Assembly: GCF_009730915.1 (NCBI RefSeq)
Contig: NC_052481.1
Location: forward strand, 1,984,001 to 2,048,000
Length of the DNA: 64,000 bases
Source: Dioscorea cayenensis subsp. rotundata
Lineage: Eukaryota > Streptophyta > Magnoliopsida > Dioscoreales > Dioscoreaceae
Reading direction: 5' to 3'
The first letter of the stretch is position 1; each line of letters starts with the position of its first letter. The notes below the pieces were generated by a model. That model did not search any database. It saw nothing but the letters and a program-made list of their open reading frames with translations, and was not told the DNA's origin. The translations under genes and the position numbers were made by a program. Positions 44,415 to 57,800 of this stretch are shown here, one piece after another.

Positions 44415-47400
44415 TTGTTCATGAATTTGAAAATTATTTGCTGGAACTGTCGTGGGGTTTCCAACCCTCATACTCCAGATCGTATTCGTGATTTTATTCG
44501 TCGTTTGAAACCTCTAATTATTTGTCTTGTTGAAACCAAAGCTGACACTGACCGCTCTCTTCGTTTCTGTAATAGATTTGCTCGATCTTGGGATTGGGCT
44601 GCTATTCCTGCTCAGGGGCTCTCTGGGGGCATCATTGTTCTCTGGTCCCGTAGCATCGGTTTGGTGACTCCTATTGCTGCTACCCGCATGTCTCTTAATT
44701 TAGTGGTCTCTTCTGCTGAGGGCTCCTGGATCCTCTCCGTGATTTATAACTCGCAGGTCATTTCCTACCATCGGCTCTTATGGAAAACACTTGCTGGAGT
44801 CAATAACATTCATCTTCCCTGGCTTCTTGCCGGGGACTTTAATGTCGTCCTTTCCGTCCATGACTTCAAAGGGGGTGCTTTTAACTCTTATGACTATAAA
44901 TCTCGTCTTTTCTCTAGCTTTGTTAACAGTGCTAATCTTCTTGATCTTGGCTTTGTGGGTTCGCGTTTCACCTGGTGTAATAACCAAGTGGGGTTGTCTT
45001 GCCGGTGGGCGCGTCTTGATCGTTTTTTAGCTAATCATGATTGGATTGCTTCCTTCTCTTCTCTGGAGAATATTCACCTACCCCGCTCCTGCTCTGACCA
45101 TTGCCCTCTCCTTCTCAAGGCGTCCTCCCACACTCCTTCTAAGAGCTCCATTTTCCGGTTTGATAATATCTGGTTTGAATATTCTTCTTGCCATAATATT
45201 ATTTCTAATGCTTTTCAGGTGATCTCTTCTTCCTCTCATATGCACTTCCTGCACCACTGCCTTCACCGGGCTAAAAATGATCTCATTAAATGGCGTATTT
45301 CTGGTACTCGATCCATCGATGCTGAGCTTTCACATCTTGAAATGGAGATTAAGAATGTTGAAGATAGCGAGCTGCTTTGTCCTGACCCGTGGCATCGCAC
45401 CTGGCTCCGTTGTCTGCGTAATCGTCATAATGCCCTCCTTCGTCAAAACTCCATTTATTGGGCTCAAAGGGCTAGAATGTTGTGGCTCAATCTGGGCGAT
45501 CTCAACACCTCTTTTTTTCAGAGGACTGTCAAAGCTCGCCAGGTTAGAGCCAAAATTCACTCCCTCCGCGACAACTCGGGTAACATTCTTACTTCTCGCG
45601 AGGACATTGAGCGTCTTTTTATTTCTTTCTATCAGTCTCTGTGGGTCTTCCCCTCCTCCCTCCCCCTGGACCACCTTGTTTCCATTCTCCCGGACGATTT
45701 ACCCAGGCTGGCTGCCGATGACAAGGAAGAGTTAATCAAAACTGTCACCAAGGGGGAGGTTTTCCGAACCCTTAGGTCCATGCCTCGTGGTAAATCCCCT
45801 GGACCGGATGGCTACAATGTTGAGTTCTTTCTCTTCTATTGGAACATCTTGGGAGATCATATCTTTAATGCTATCTCTAGTTTCTTTGCTTCAGCCATTC
45901 TTCCTAACTCTTGGGGTAAAACTTTCGTCGTCCTTATTCCTAAAGTTGATCACCCGCTCAAGGTCTCTGATTTTCGCCCTATTTCTCTCTGTAATGTCTG
46001 TTATAAGCTGATTTCTAAAATTTTAGCTGAGCGTCTCAAAAAAGTTCTCCCTAAATTAATCGGGCCCGAGCAGTCTGGCTTTCTTGCGGGCCGTTCTACA
46101 TTTGATAATATTATTGCTGTTCAAGAGATGGTTCACTCTTTGGAAACTGACCACTTAAGCCCCCCTAGGATGCTTATTAAGGTGGATATTGAGAAGGCTT
46201 TTGACACTGTTGAATGGAACACGATCCTAGCAACCCTCCATAGAATGAACTTTCCTGAGATTTGGATTTCCTGGATTAAGTCTTGCCTCTCCTCTGCTTC
46301 CTTTTCCTTTCTTATCAATGGCAAACCCAGCTCTTGGATTAGCAGTTGTAGGGGGGTTAGACAGGGGGACCCCATCTCCCCCCTCCTCTTCCTTCTAGTC
46401 ACTCAAAACCTTTCGGCCATTTTTAATCGCGCTCTTAACAATAATTTCCTCTCTGGTTTTGATTCTAGCCTTCCTAAGAACATTAATCATCTCATGTTTG
46501 CAGATGACTTGATCCTTATTACCAAGGCTTCCAGACAATCAACTAGGAACATCTTATTTTGTCTTAACTCAGTAGTGCATCTATCTCGGGTCAAAAGCCC
46601 AATCTCCTTACATCGACTATTTATCTCCCTAGTTGGTTTTAATAAGAGAGTCTCTAAATCCATTGCTCGCATTATGGGCATCTCTCTTGGGCACTTTCCC
46701 TTTATTTACCTGGGGGCTCCTATTTCTCCTACCCGTCTTCCTGTTCGTCACTTCCAATCTTTGATTAACAATACCTCCACAATTATCAACAATTGGAATC
46801 ACTCCAACATCTCCCAAGCTGGCCGCATAGTTCTTTATAACGCCAATATTTTCTCTCTTCCTGTCTATCTCCTGTCTATTTTCTATCTCCCTGACTCGAT
46901 CCTGGATTCCATCTCTAAATTGGCTCGTTCTTTTCTTTGGGGTAGGAATGGTAGGGACTGTGGTTTTCATTCCATTGGTTGGTCCACTGTGACTCTGAGA
47001 AATCTTAGAAATGCCAGACTCGCTCTTTTGGCCAAACATGTGTTTTCTATCGCTAATAATGCTGACAAAGTTTGGGTTTCTATTTTTCTTCACAAATATC
47101 AAAATTGGGGCATTTGGAACAACAATTCTTATTCTATCTCCTCTTCTTTTTACAAAGCTGTCTCTAAATCTGCTACCACTCTGGGGTCTAACTTCAAACT
47201 CTCTATTTGCAATCCTAACCTTACTCATACTTGGGATGATCCGTGGCTGTTGGATCTCCCTCTCAACCGCAAGCCCACTTTTATTAATATGCATCTCGTG
47301 GATAATTTTCATATTCAAACATGTTTTTCGGATGGTTCTTTCAATATGCAGCTTTGTTCTAATTTACTTGGTTTGGACTTGAATGATACCTGTTTTAATG

Positions 47401-48491
47401 AGATCACATTTGACCTTACTTGTTTGAATGAATGGGTGTGGGGTCCCCTTCCTTCTAAGGTTTCTACTGTATCGGCTATCTATGAATATCTTAACTCTGT
47501 GGGGGATGGGCATAGTCAGTGGTCTGGTTAGATGAACATCTGGAAACTCAAGGTGGTGCCTAGGGTTAAGCTTTTCATTTGGAAAGTTGCTCATGGCAAA
47601 CTTCCCACTAATGCTTATCTTTATAACCTGAACATTGGTCCTCCTAACCCCTGTCATTTTTGTGGGTTGCATGCTGAATCTATTACACACTTGCTCTGGT
47701 TTTGTCGTTGCAGCACTCTTTGTTGGAATATTTTGTTTAGTAGGTTAGGGCTAGATTCCCTTTCTCTCAACTCTTTGGCCAATGGTTCTTGGCTTACCTT
47801 CAAATTAAATTGCAGATTCAATTCTGACTTCGCCAGAGCTATTATTTCCACGAATGCTTGGTTAATTTGGACCTCTAGATGCAATTTGGTTTTTCAACAG
47901 ATCGCCCCTAACTTCAGCTCTCTTCCTGACAAAGCCTGGTCCATGGTCCTTAATTTCTTTTTGGCTAATGATCTTCTTTGCAGGCATTCCTTGTTGAACT
48001 TTCGTCCTGTAACCCTATCCATTTTTGTCTCCTCTGATGCTGCTTGGAATCATTTGACGGGTAAGGCTGGCTTCAGTTTCATTATCTACACTAATTTTCA
48101 CTCCATTCTTCTTGCAGGTGCTGCCGGCGGTTCTTGCTCTTGCCCTCTTGAAGCTGAGCTGCGGGCAATCCATCTTGCGGTGCAGCATTGCTCCCTTAAT
48201 TGTTGGCAGCCGAGCGTACTCTTCACTGACTGTTTGAATGCCATTCACTTACTCCATAGCTTCAACAACACGACGGCCTGGCGTCTCTCCTCTTTGGTTC
48301 GGGACATCAACATCTTGACCCAACCTTGGACCGGCTTCATCCTCGAACATTTCTGTCGGGATTTAAACTCAATTGCAGATCATCTCGCGCACTTTGGGAG
48401 TGCCAACCCTTCTCTTTCCCTCTTCGCTCAAGGGCGTGACCGACCCCGCTGGCTTGAAGACGTCTGCTCGTCTTTTCACCTTTCGTTTTGA
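44415..48491 (+). pseudogene. LINE ORF2 (endonuclease, RT, RNase H-like), one stop
   Basis: A continuous frame of 1,359 codons broken only by TAG at 47529-47531 (codon 1039), most likely from TGG. Residues 1-230 are the AP-type endonuclease (LKIICWNCRGVSNP, LLAGDFNVVL, SDHCPLLL). About 460-740 is reverse transcriptase (SPGPDGYNVEFF, PISLCNVCYKLISKILAERL, GVRQGDPISPLLF, catalytic LMFADDLILI). After the stop come a zinc-binding segment (CHFCGLHAESITHLLWFC) and a C-terminal RNase H-like domain (SSDAAWNHLTGKAGFSFIIY to NSIADHLAHFG). The domain order is that of plant L1 elements. About residues 720-740 have lost the usual motif, perhaps by compensating indels. Confidence 0.92.
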
Positions 48492-48533
48492 GCTCTGTTT
48501 GTTCTTTTTTAGTTCTTTGTAACTCATTTTGCA

Positions 48534-48554
48534 AAAGGGACTCTTTCATCTAGA
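48534..48554. repeat. Right copy of the LINE target duplication
   Basis: Twenty-one bases identical to 42620-42640. On the minus strand they encode the LDERVP part of MOR1. Collapsing the two copies restores a continuous exon reading across the site. Confidence 0.95.
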
Positions 48555-49930
48555 AGCCACAGGTTATCTAGAGTACTCTCCTTCACGGCATGACCCAATT
48601 GATTGATCTGCCATATTTGTAGCAATACCAACCCCCAACATATTGATTGTGTCACTAAAGTTCTTGACCCAATCGGGATCAGTTGTGGCTTGTGTCAACT
48701 CATGGCAGATCACTTTCATACCTTCAACTGACCGTATTATGAGAACTTATGAGCTTGAATGCAATAAAAATTAACTTCACCAAATTGCAACTTTATTTTT
48801 GCAACTTTTTTTTTTTTAATATAACAAAAGGGCCATCCATTTCTCAGTATCAAAGTCCGTAAGCTCAGCAAATCATGAAGGTTTAAAGAAAACAAACATA
48901 CACAAAATAGCAGGTGAATTGTTTCAAAGGGAACACAAAGATTGGGCATTACATATAATCAATCATCAACATCTCATTCTAAAAAAGAATTGCTACTGGA
49001 AGTGTTAATATGACATTTTACATATTTGCGAAGCTGCAAATAAAAAACAATAGACATCAAGAAATATCACTCATATATTGAGAAGCATGGGATAAGACTG
49101 AGAGAGAGCTACTGAACTGTCTGTCACCATTAATCTTTTGCTAGATGGCATATCCATAAGAGGTGATGCCCATTTCAAAGAACCACATATCCCTTAGTCT
49201 TGTTATAGGTAAAAAAATAATAATAATAACTCATACTATTTACCAAATAAGACATAAAGTCATAGAAAAATTTTCACCAACTTAGAAGGAATGAAGAACA
49301 GGTAAAGACTACCACAAAAAAATCACTTTTGTAATGTATGTATTCCTAATAAGAAGACGAAAAATGAAGTTAACACACACACACACAACCCAAATAGCAA
49401 AGTCGAAAACCTGCTCAGGTGAACCCATTGAGATGCCATCAAGAGCGTCATGCCAATCTGCCAGTCCATTTGAAGTGATCAACATTCGGGGTAAGATATG
49501 CCTTTCCACATTAGATTCACTATAACCAGGATTCACTCTGCTCCTATGCAAATCAACAAGACCCATATGAACTCTGAACTCTCATCGGACTAAAAAAAGG
49601 AAAGAAAATCTAACTATACTTAGTAGGGAGATTACAGCCAAATATGACAAAGGATAGTATGCAACTCTTTGATTATACCTCATAACCATCGGAGCAGCTA
49701 GAGAACGTGATAGCAGTTCTCCACTCTGTTCTGATACGTCCATTCTGAAGTTAACCACAAAGAAACAAAATTCAACCAGATATATAAGTACACAGAATTT
49801 TGATTTACATTACCCTATAAAAAAACACCTCCGGTACCAAATAAAAAGAATAAAACTAGCTAATAACAAAGTAACATCAAATTTAACTTCATACAAAATA
49901 TGATGAAAATGTATGACTTCAACCAGGATT
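48555..49930 (-). pseudogene. MOR1: MOR1 pseudogene, exons between LINE and Copia
   Basis: Minus-strand exons in order: about 49745-49690 (VSEQSGELLSRSLAAPMVM), about 49550-49411 (SRVNPGYSESNVERHILPRM, then DWHDALDGISMGSPEQ and a donor), and about 48728-48555 (VEGMKVICHELTQATTDPD, a degenerate stretch, then HAVKESTLDNLWLLDERVP). The last contains the start of the exon split by the LINE. The family has about six more residues between DNL and WLLDERV. The acceptor before VEGMK reads cgg instead of ag, and the middle of this exon (ISCLANKVAKTF-like part) is scrambled. Confidence 0.85.
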
Positions 49931-50326
49931 GAGGGTGTTACATGTATACATGTATGTACGTATGTATATATATACAGTTGTTGTTAGGTATACTAGTATT
50001 ATTATCTTCTATATGTACCCAAGGTGTTACTTGTTTCATTATTCATTGAATGAGGATCTATTCTTCTCTATCTTCTATCTTCTATCATGGTATCAGACTA
50101 GGTTAAACTTCTCCGGTCATCTTCTCCGACCAACTTCTCCGGCCATCCTCTTCGGTCCTCTTCTTTCGGACATCCTTTGGCGGTCATATTCCTCGTCACT
50201 CTTCATCAACCTTCTCTTTTTCATTCTATTCTTAAAAAATAAAATAAAATAAAAATAAAAAAATAAAAAAAAAAAAATCCCTAGATCTTGAAACCCACGG
50301 CCCATCCTCACCACATCGCCACAGCC

Positions 50327-50570
50327 ACCATCTGACCATCATCACCACACCCATCATCATCCCACAGCCACCATCACCGCACCACCACTACCAACAACCC
50401 GGGCCACACCACAACCATCACCCCCGGCCACACACATTCCGGGCACCCACAAAACCTGGAAATAACCATCATCACCACACCCATCATCATCCCACAACCA
50501 CCATCACCACACCACCACTACCAACAACTCCGGCCACACTAATTCCGGCCACCCACAAAACATGGAAACC
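50327..50570 (+). repeat. Minisatellite, about 135-bp unit, in the Copia leader
   Basis: Two copies of a CCA/CAT-rich unit share ccatcatcaccacacccatc, accaccactaccaacaac, cggccacac and cacccacaaaac-tgg. It occupies the place where gag would be expected. Confidence 0.6.
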
Positions 50571-51097
50571 CACCACCTCGACAACTCACGACCTCAACAA
50601 AAACCCCGCCAAGACCAACCATCGTCTCGCGTCGCTCCACCAAAAGCCCGCCACCGACTGAGTCACCCGCCGGCGCTCCTCCCCATCTTGTGAAGCCCAT
50701 CAAATCCCTGAATTCCAGTTTGTGTTGTCTGGCCAAGCCCTGGAATCCAGCCATTTTGTTTTTCCAAACACATGCCAACAATATGGTTGGGTCCACTACA
50801 TCCATCACCCATCAATTGTTCTTTCCAACCATGCTGAGACAACTCTGATAGGGCCCATCATCATATATTAAAATATATATATATATATATTTGATGGTAT
50901 ATTATATGTGCATGCAGAGACAAATTTCATGGGGCTCATCATCCGTCTGCCCACTCACTCATCTTCTCTTTATTATATATTTATCATTATATATTTATCT
51001 GGATGTTATTGTACTCATGTGAAGCTTTGTATTAAAATTTTTTTTTAAAAAAAAAAACAAAAACAAAAACAAAAACAAAAAAAAACACAAAAAAAAA

Positions 51098-54000
51098 TTG
51101 GATGTTTATGGATCTACAGGAACCCATTTCCAAGTTTCTTCCACAGGGGAGGTCAGCTCTCAATTTTCTTCTATACTTCCGCACGTCGCTCACACTATTG
51201 TTTCTTCACCGACACCACCTCTTCTTCCAACACCTCACTTTACACGGCCTTCTTCTTTCACTGTCTCCTACAGATCAACAGTTTTTAGCTATGTTCCGGC
51301 AGTTCCAGCAATTCTACCTGGCAGACTCTACCTCCTCCACTGGACATGCAAGTTCCACTCAGGTTGTTCCATCTGCTTCAGGTAGTTTCTGTCCTCTCTG
51401 GCTTCTTGACTCTGGTGCTTCTATTCACATGACCTCTGATGCCACTCATTTGCACCATTCCCATTCACCGTCTCATATCACCCGTGTTCGCACTGCTGAT
51501 GGCACACTTCTTCCTGCTTTCCCTCATCGGGTCATTTCTCTTCTAGTGGTTTCTCAATTCCTTCAGTCTCTCATGTTCCTCGTTTATCCATGAATTTTAT
51601 ATCTCATTAGCCACCATCGATCATGATTGTCGGTTACCTTTGACCGCACTCTCATGTCGTGTGCAGGATCGCAGTGGGATGGTGATTGGAACTGGCCGTC
51701 GTCAAAATGGAGTTTATGCGTTGGATTCCCTTCGTCTTCCATCTTCACCTGAACCCGTTCATCACTGTTATACTGCTATTCAATCTCATCATAAGTGGCA
51801 TCATCGTCTTGGCCACTTATGTCCATCTCGTATGTCGTCCCTTGTTCGTCATGGTGTTTTAGGAGTTGTCTCTCCTCCTTCTGCTGTGGTCTGTCTTGGC
51901 TGTAAACTCGGTAAGCAACTCCAACGCCCTTATCCTTTGAGTGTATCTCAGACTAGTGCTCCTTTTGAACTTATTCACTCTGATGTTTGGGGTCCTGCTC
52001 CTTTTGTCTCTAAAGGTGGTCATCGCTATTATGTTCTTTTTATAGATGACTACACTCGATTTACCTGGCTTTATCTTATGTCTCATCGTAGCCAGTTATT
52101 ATCTATTTATCGCTCTTTTTCTGCTATGATCCACACCCAGTTCTCTGCCTCTATTAAGACCTTTCGATCTGACTCTGGCGGTGAGTACACCTCTCACGCC
52201 TTACGTGCCTTTTTGTCTTCTGAAGGCACATTGCCTCAGTTATCTTGTCCTGGGGCTCATCCTCAGAACGGGGTGGCTGAACGTAAGCATCGTCACATCT
52301 TAGAGACGACACGTGCTCTTCTTCTAGGCACTTTTCTTCCCCCTCATTTTTTTGGGTTGAAGTCACAAGATCGTTGTTTATCTCATTAACCTACAACCCT
52401 CCTCTCACCTTAATGGTCGTAGTCCCGGTGAGTGTCTTCATGGGACACCTCCCCGCTATGATCATCTCCGTGTTTTTGGTTGTCGTTGTTTTGTTTTACT
52501 CTCACCTCGGGAGAAAACAAAGCTCACAGCCCAATCTGTTTCATGTGTTTTTCTAGGATATAGCCTTGAGCATAAAGGCTATTGTTGTTATGATCCCTGC
52601 CACTCGTCAGATTCGCATTTCTCGTGATGTTACATTTGATGAGTCTACACCCTTCTATGCTTCTCCTTCTTCCACTGAGTCCCCATCTCCCTCTGTCCCT
52701 CTCTCATTCCTTTTCCTACCCCTTCGATCGAGCATACTCCTCCTCGTATCCTCTCCTCCATCATTTAATCCTCCCCGCCGAGTTTCTTTCTCACTCCTCT
52801 CTTGACCCCTCTCCTCCTTTATCTATTGAGTCTCCTGTAGTGTCTTCCCCTCCTTCATCTGTTGAGTCTCCTATAGTGTCCTCCCCTTCTCCCTTGCTTC
52901 CTCTTGCTCACCCACCTATTTGTTTCACATACCATCGTCGGGATCCCGCAGAGCCTCCTTCTCGATCGGTCATCTCTGACACCTTTCCTACTATCGATTC
53001 AGCTCCTGAGGTACATTCTCACACGTATTCTTTACACGATCGCTCTACTTTACTTCCTCCTGTTCATTACGCTTCTGCTAGCACCAGTGTTTCAGATGTC
53101 TTTGAGCCAGGTACCTACCGAGAAGCAGTTCGATCACCTGAGTGGCGGACTGCCATGGCAGAGGAGCTTGATGCTTTGACTCGGACACATACATGGGATC
53201 TCGTTCCCCTTCCTTCTCATGTCGTTCCCATCACCTGTCGTTGGATCTACCGTGTGAAGACTCGTTCTGATGGGTCTCTCGAGCACTATAAAGCGCGTTT
53301 AGTTGCTCGTGGCTTTCAGCAGGAGTATGGCCGTGACTTTGAGGAGACTTTTGCCCCAGTAGCCCACATGCATACTGTGCGCACTTTAGTTGTTATTGCT
53401 GCTGTTCGTGGTTGGGCTCTTCATCAGCTTGATGTGAAGAACGCATTTCTTCATGGGGACTTGAAGGAGGAAGTTTACATGACTCCTCCTCCCGGCCTTC
53501 GGGTGCCTCCAGGGTCTGTTTGTCTTCTTCGGCGCGCTCTTTATGGCCTCAAACAGGCTCCACGGGCCTGGTTTGAGTGATTCAGTACAGTAGTTGAGGC
53601 TGCTGGTTTTACCCCCAAAGATACATGACCCTGCAGCCTTCATTCACTCTTCCTCTCGTAGGGCGACTCATTCTTCTTCTATATGTAGATGATATGATCA
53701 TTACCGGTGATGATTCCGCTCACATTACCTTTTGTGAAGCGTAGTTATGTGAGACTTTCTTGATGACTCGATTTAGGTCCACTTCGCTATTTCTTGGGTA
53801 TCGAGATTACTTCTCATCCTGATGGATACCGCCTTTCACAGCAGCGTTATACTCACGACCTACTTGCTCGCCTCCGGGTTTGACTGACACCAGTATTGTC
53901 GCTACACCGATGGAGTTACATTTGCGCCTTCGCTTTCCGATGGCATTCTCTTATCTCGATCCTTCTCGCTATAGACATCCGGGTTGGCGCTTTGGTTTAC

Positions 54001-54640
54001 TTAGCCGTCACCCGTCCCGGATATTTCCCATGCAGTTCACATCCTCAGTCAGTTTGTTGCGGCACCCACTTCTGTTCATTATACTCATCTTATTCGGGTA
54101 CTACGATATCTTCGTGGCACTGTATCTCGTGGTTTGTTCTACTCACGTCAGTCCACTCTTCAGTTGCAGGCCTATTCTGATGCTACCTGGGCCAGTTCTC
54201 CTGATGATCGAGTCTCTGTCACTGGCTACTGTATCTTTCTTGGTTCTTCTCTTGTTGTTTGGAAGACCAAGAAACAACCAACTATTGCATAGTCTAGTGC
54301 TGAGGCTGAGGTTCGTGCATTGGCTTCTACCGTCCAGGAGGTGCTTTGGCTGCGTTCGATTCTACAGGACTTTGGTGTACCGATTACATCTCCCATTCCT
54401 ATTCATTGTGACAAGATCTGGGCGCCCTTCGATTCTGTCAGAAATCCAGCTTAAACATGAGTCGACTCAAACATATTGGTGTGGATGCACACTTCACCCG
54501 ATGCCATGTACGTGCCCAGACTGTATCACTTCACTATCTTCCTACAGAGGTTCAGGTGGCTGATTTCTTTACCAAGGCGCAAACACGTGATCAGCATTTA
54601 TTCATGTTGTCCAAACTCAAGACGTACGATCCGCCTTGAG
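51098..54640 (+). pseudogene. Copia gag-pol remnant
   Basis: A recognisable gag is absent. Protease: WLLDSGASIHMTSD near 51400. Integrase (51640-52370): the zinc-binding HHKWHHRLGH and CLGCKLGK, then HSDVWGPAPF, FRSDSGGEYTS and NGVAERKHRHI. Reverse transcriptase (about 53110-53720): KARLVARGFQQEYGRDFEET, LDVKNAFLHGDLKEEVYM, YGLKQAPRAWFE, then a stop at 53578, and LLYVDDMIITGDD near 53671 in another frame. RNase H: QAYSDATWASSPDD near 54172 and SSAEAEVRALAST, preceded by a stop. At least four frame breaks or stops make it inactive. Confidence 0.9.
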
Positions 54641-54803
54641 TTTGAGGGGGGGTGTTACATGTATACATGTATGTACGTATGTATATATATACAGTTGTTG
54701 TTAGGTATACTAGTATTATTATCTTCTATATGTACCCAAGGTGTTACTTGTTTCATTATTCATTGAATGAGGATCTATTCTTCTCTATCTTCTATCCAGA
54801 GGG

Positions 54804-57800
54804 CACATCAGATGAGTGCATGAGTTAGCATTTCATCATCATATATGACATGTATTTATTGGCCAAATTATACTTGAATAAAATTCCCAGTGTTGAATCA
54901 CAGCTATAAAATTTGGATTTGGTTCAAGTATTATCATTGATCAGAGCAAATGATTTGAATCATTTTAGTTACAGTTTTTATGTCATGCCGATATCATTTC
55001 ATTCCTTATTTAAGAGTAAAACTCAAAGCAGCAAAGTTGTTTTTAAGTGCTGATATATTCAATATTTTTTTCTAAAAAAAATCTTTATTATATTTCCCAA
55101 CAAATCCAGAATGCTTCATCAAAGTTGAAGTTCAAAAGCTAAGGAAGACTTCTTTGGAAGTTTGAACATTTGAGAATGATATATAGCAAGCATTAAATTA
55201 ACAGATTTGCTGGAAAAAGAAATCAAGCAAGATAATATATGGCTGACCCATTTTCTCTGACAGATCTTCTTAAAGCAGCTCTACCCTCACCAGGCTTCCC
55301 TTCTTTCCTCTTATCCATTTCTCATGCCTGGAAATTGATAAAGGGATATGTCAGCTAAACAAAATATCATATGTGAACTATTGTAACTTGGGTGTAATTT
55401 CAGTGGATGCTGTGGGCGATACCAACCTTCCATTTGAATCTGTCATAAAGCATACTTTTCTGAGTGTCTTTTAGCTTTCCAACATATCTCCAAATATCTT
55501 CTACTGTAATAAGGAAGTAGGAAGTACACATTCAATACCAGACTGAAAAAAGATAATCCGCATGTTTAACCCTGTTCAAGACGTACTCCATATGAGTTAG
55601 TACACTAACCTCCAAATCTTTAACTTGTTCAGGGCATACTCCATTAAATTTGAGCCTCCATGTGACAACTCTTTCCCTATCTTCCTGTTTGCAAAGCAAC
55701 AACAATAGTAGGCATCAGAAATACCATATTATATATAATATGCAACGGAAAAGCCTTGCGTGAGAAACTACTTTGTTGGAACCCTTGAAGTTAAATAAGC
55801 CTGCGACTGCACAGCAAATCTTGAAAAGAAAAAACAGAGTTGGATTTTGAAGCTCTAACTGGCACACCCTTCTGTGAAAAAGGCTTGATAATAAGCATTT
55901 CATATCAAATGGATAAGTGAAAGTATGAAAAAAACAAGCAGACCGAAGATAGAGCCTTATTTCCATGCTTAGCTCCTATGCCACAATTTAATCGGTTTTC
56001 CGATCTTTGAGATTCATTTAGATGCCAGACTAGATGATATCACTTTTGGGCCGTCTAAAGATCCTAAAAAGATAAAAGAAAAATATGATGAATATTGATT
56101 GAAGAGTATTCATGTGCAAACACACATAAACAGTGTCTATATACATATAGCAAATATATGGTGCAGGCATGCAGTTAATAAGCATATGCATCTTATTGTA
56201 CCATGCACCAGACCAGAAGGTCCATTCAAGTACAAGGTCCAATGCTGGCCCACGTATCTTTCTCTGACTCTTATTTTCCTGAATGACCAAAAAAAAAGAA
56301 TGATAAATGGCAGATCTACCATTGGCAGCTGATACAGATAATGCATAAGGAGATTTAACAAACTTGTAACACATACAGCATCTGGGCTGCAGACCCTCAA
56401 GATTTCTCCAATAAAAGCTTCGGCAGCCTTCAAACTTCTGCTGATTTATCCTAGACAAGAAGAAAATGAAAAGTGATTACACTTAAATGTTTATTATTCA
56501 GACAGAAACTCACCAACATATAAACAAATTAAGAAATTAGTGTGAGAGCAGAAGCCATAGGCTTTAATAGGTCTATAGCATCAGGCAAATCATTGATCTT
56601 TGAAAGATGCTTAGATAACCAATCAAATAGATCTTTACAACCCTCTGCCCCAATCTTAGGCTCGACTAAAAGCAAGCGTGACGTATGAAACCCGTAAAAC
56701 CAACAAAAAGCCACAAATTACCAAAAAGAACCCGACAAGAAAACTAAGGGATCTGCATTTTGTTTTGCAGGGATTTGCAAATACTTGGATATGAAAATCC
56801 TCAATTTTAGAAATCCCCGCTTTGTTTGAAAGGATTTTGAAGTCCATGTATTTCCAGATCCCAAAAATGAGGAATTTTGGAATTCGGCCAAAATGGCCGA
56901 ATTCCAAAATCCATGCTTTGAATCCACTATCTCCACTATAATCTATGTTTAAAATAACTAACCCACTATCTCCAACATTAACTTTATCACAATTAAATAT
57001 TTTTTAACTTTATCATAATTGATATATTTAATTAATTAAAAATTTAAAATAAATAACTATAATTATTTAAAAAAATTTAAAAACACATTTGAAAAATTTT
57101 TATATAGTGAGATTTTTATCTTTAAAAATTTTTTTAACATTCTTTTACCTATTAATATAATATATAATTGATATAATTATTATATCCATCATTTTAATAA
57201 ATAATTAATATATTATATTTTTATTAGAATAAATTAAGTATATATTAATTATATTAATTATATAATATATATTAATTATTGATATAATATATATTAATTA
57301 TTTATATTAATTATTAATATAATATAATATTATTATATCCAAATTTACAAATCTCTCTAACCAAACACAAAATTCTGTGATCCAGTATTACAAATACATC
57401 CAACCAAACACTAGATTTGACTCTTCTGAATTTACAAATCCAAGGATTTCTAAATACAAATCCACTGCATTTTCAACTACATCCAACCAAACGCCCAGCA
57501 TTCATTCAAAGTTACATATGGGCATTCTGTCATGTACTTCTCAAATCAACAAATACCATTTTATTAAGTTGAACAGCAGCAATCCAGGAATCTAAAGTAT
57601 TCAAAGTGCACTCTCTCATGTTCTTCTTATTGTCACCAAGGCATTTTAATACGTCTGACAGGATTCCCTATATTACACATAGCATCAGCAGTTGCTTAAT
57701 CAAATCAGAGTTTGATGTTGGCTTAGAAGGAACGCTACCTATATATATGCTTAACACATGAGATCCAAATAGTTACAAGAGCAAAAAAACCTATTTTTCT

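Larger units (their letters stand above)
42641..48533 (+). mobile_element. Near-full-length L1-type LINE in a MOR1 exon
   Basis: Flanked by a perfect 21-bp target duplication (42620-42640 and 48534-48554). It carries ORF1 from its second base and an almost complete ORF2. It starts directly at cATG, so the 5' untranslated part is missing or minimal. The 3' end has no poly(A) beyond a few A. Orientation is opposite to the host pseudogene. Only a few inactivating changes are seen, so it is young compared with the other LINE remnants in the window. Confidence 0.93.
49936..54798 (+). mobile_element. Ty1/Copia element with very short LTRs
   Basis: LTRs at 49936-50087 (152 bp) and 54653-54798 (146 bp) begin TGTTACATGTATACATG and end in CA. 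They differ mainly by one extra ttctatc unit in the left LTR and one extra c in the right. A 5-bp duplication GAGGG flanks the element (49931-49935, 54799-54803). The primer site tggtatcagactagg follows the left LTR and a tttgaggggggg purine tract precedes the right. Internal order is protease, integrase, reverse transcriptase, RNase H, which defines Copia. It sits in a MOR1 pseudogene intron, in the opposite orientation. Confidence 0.93.

Noticed and set aside
47529..47531. Programmed readthrough at the LINE ORF2 TAG
   Set aside because: Plant L1 elements do not use a stop inside ORF2; a TGG to TAG change is simpler.
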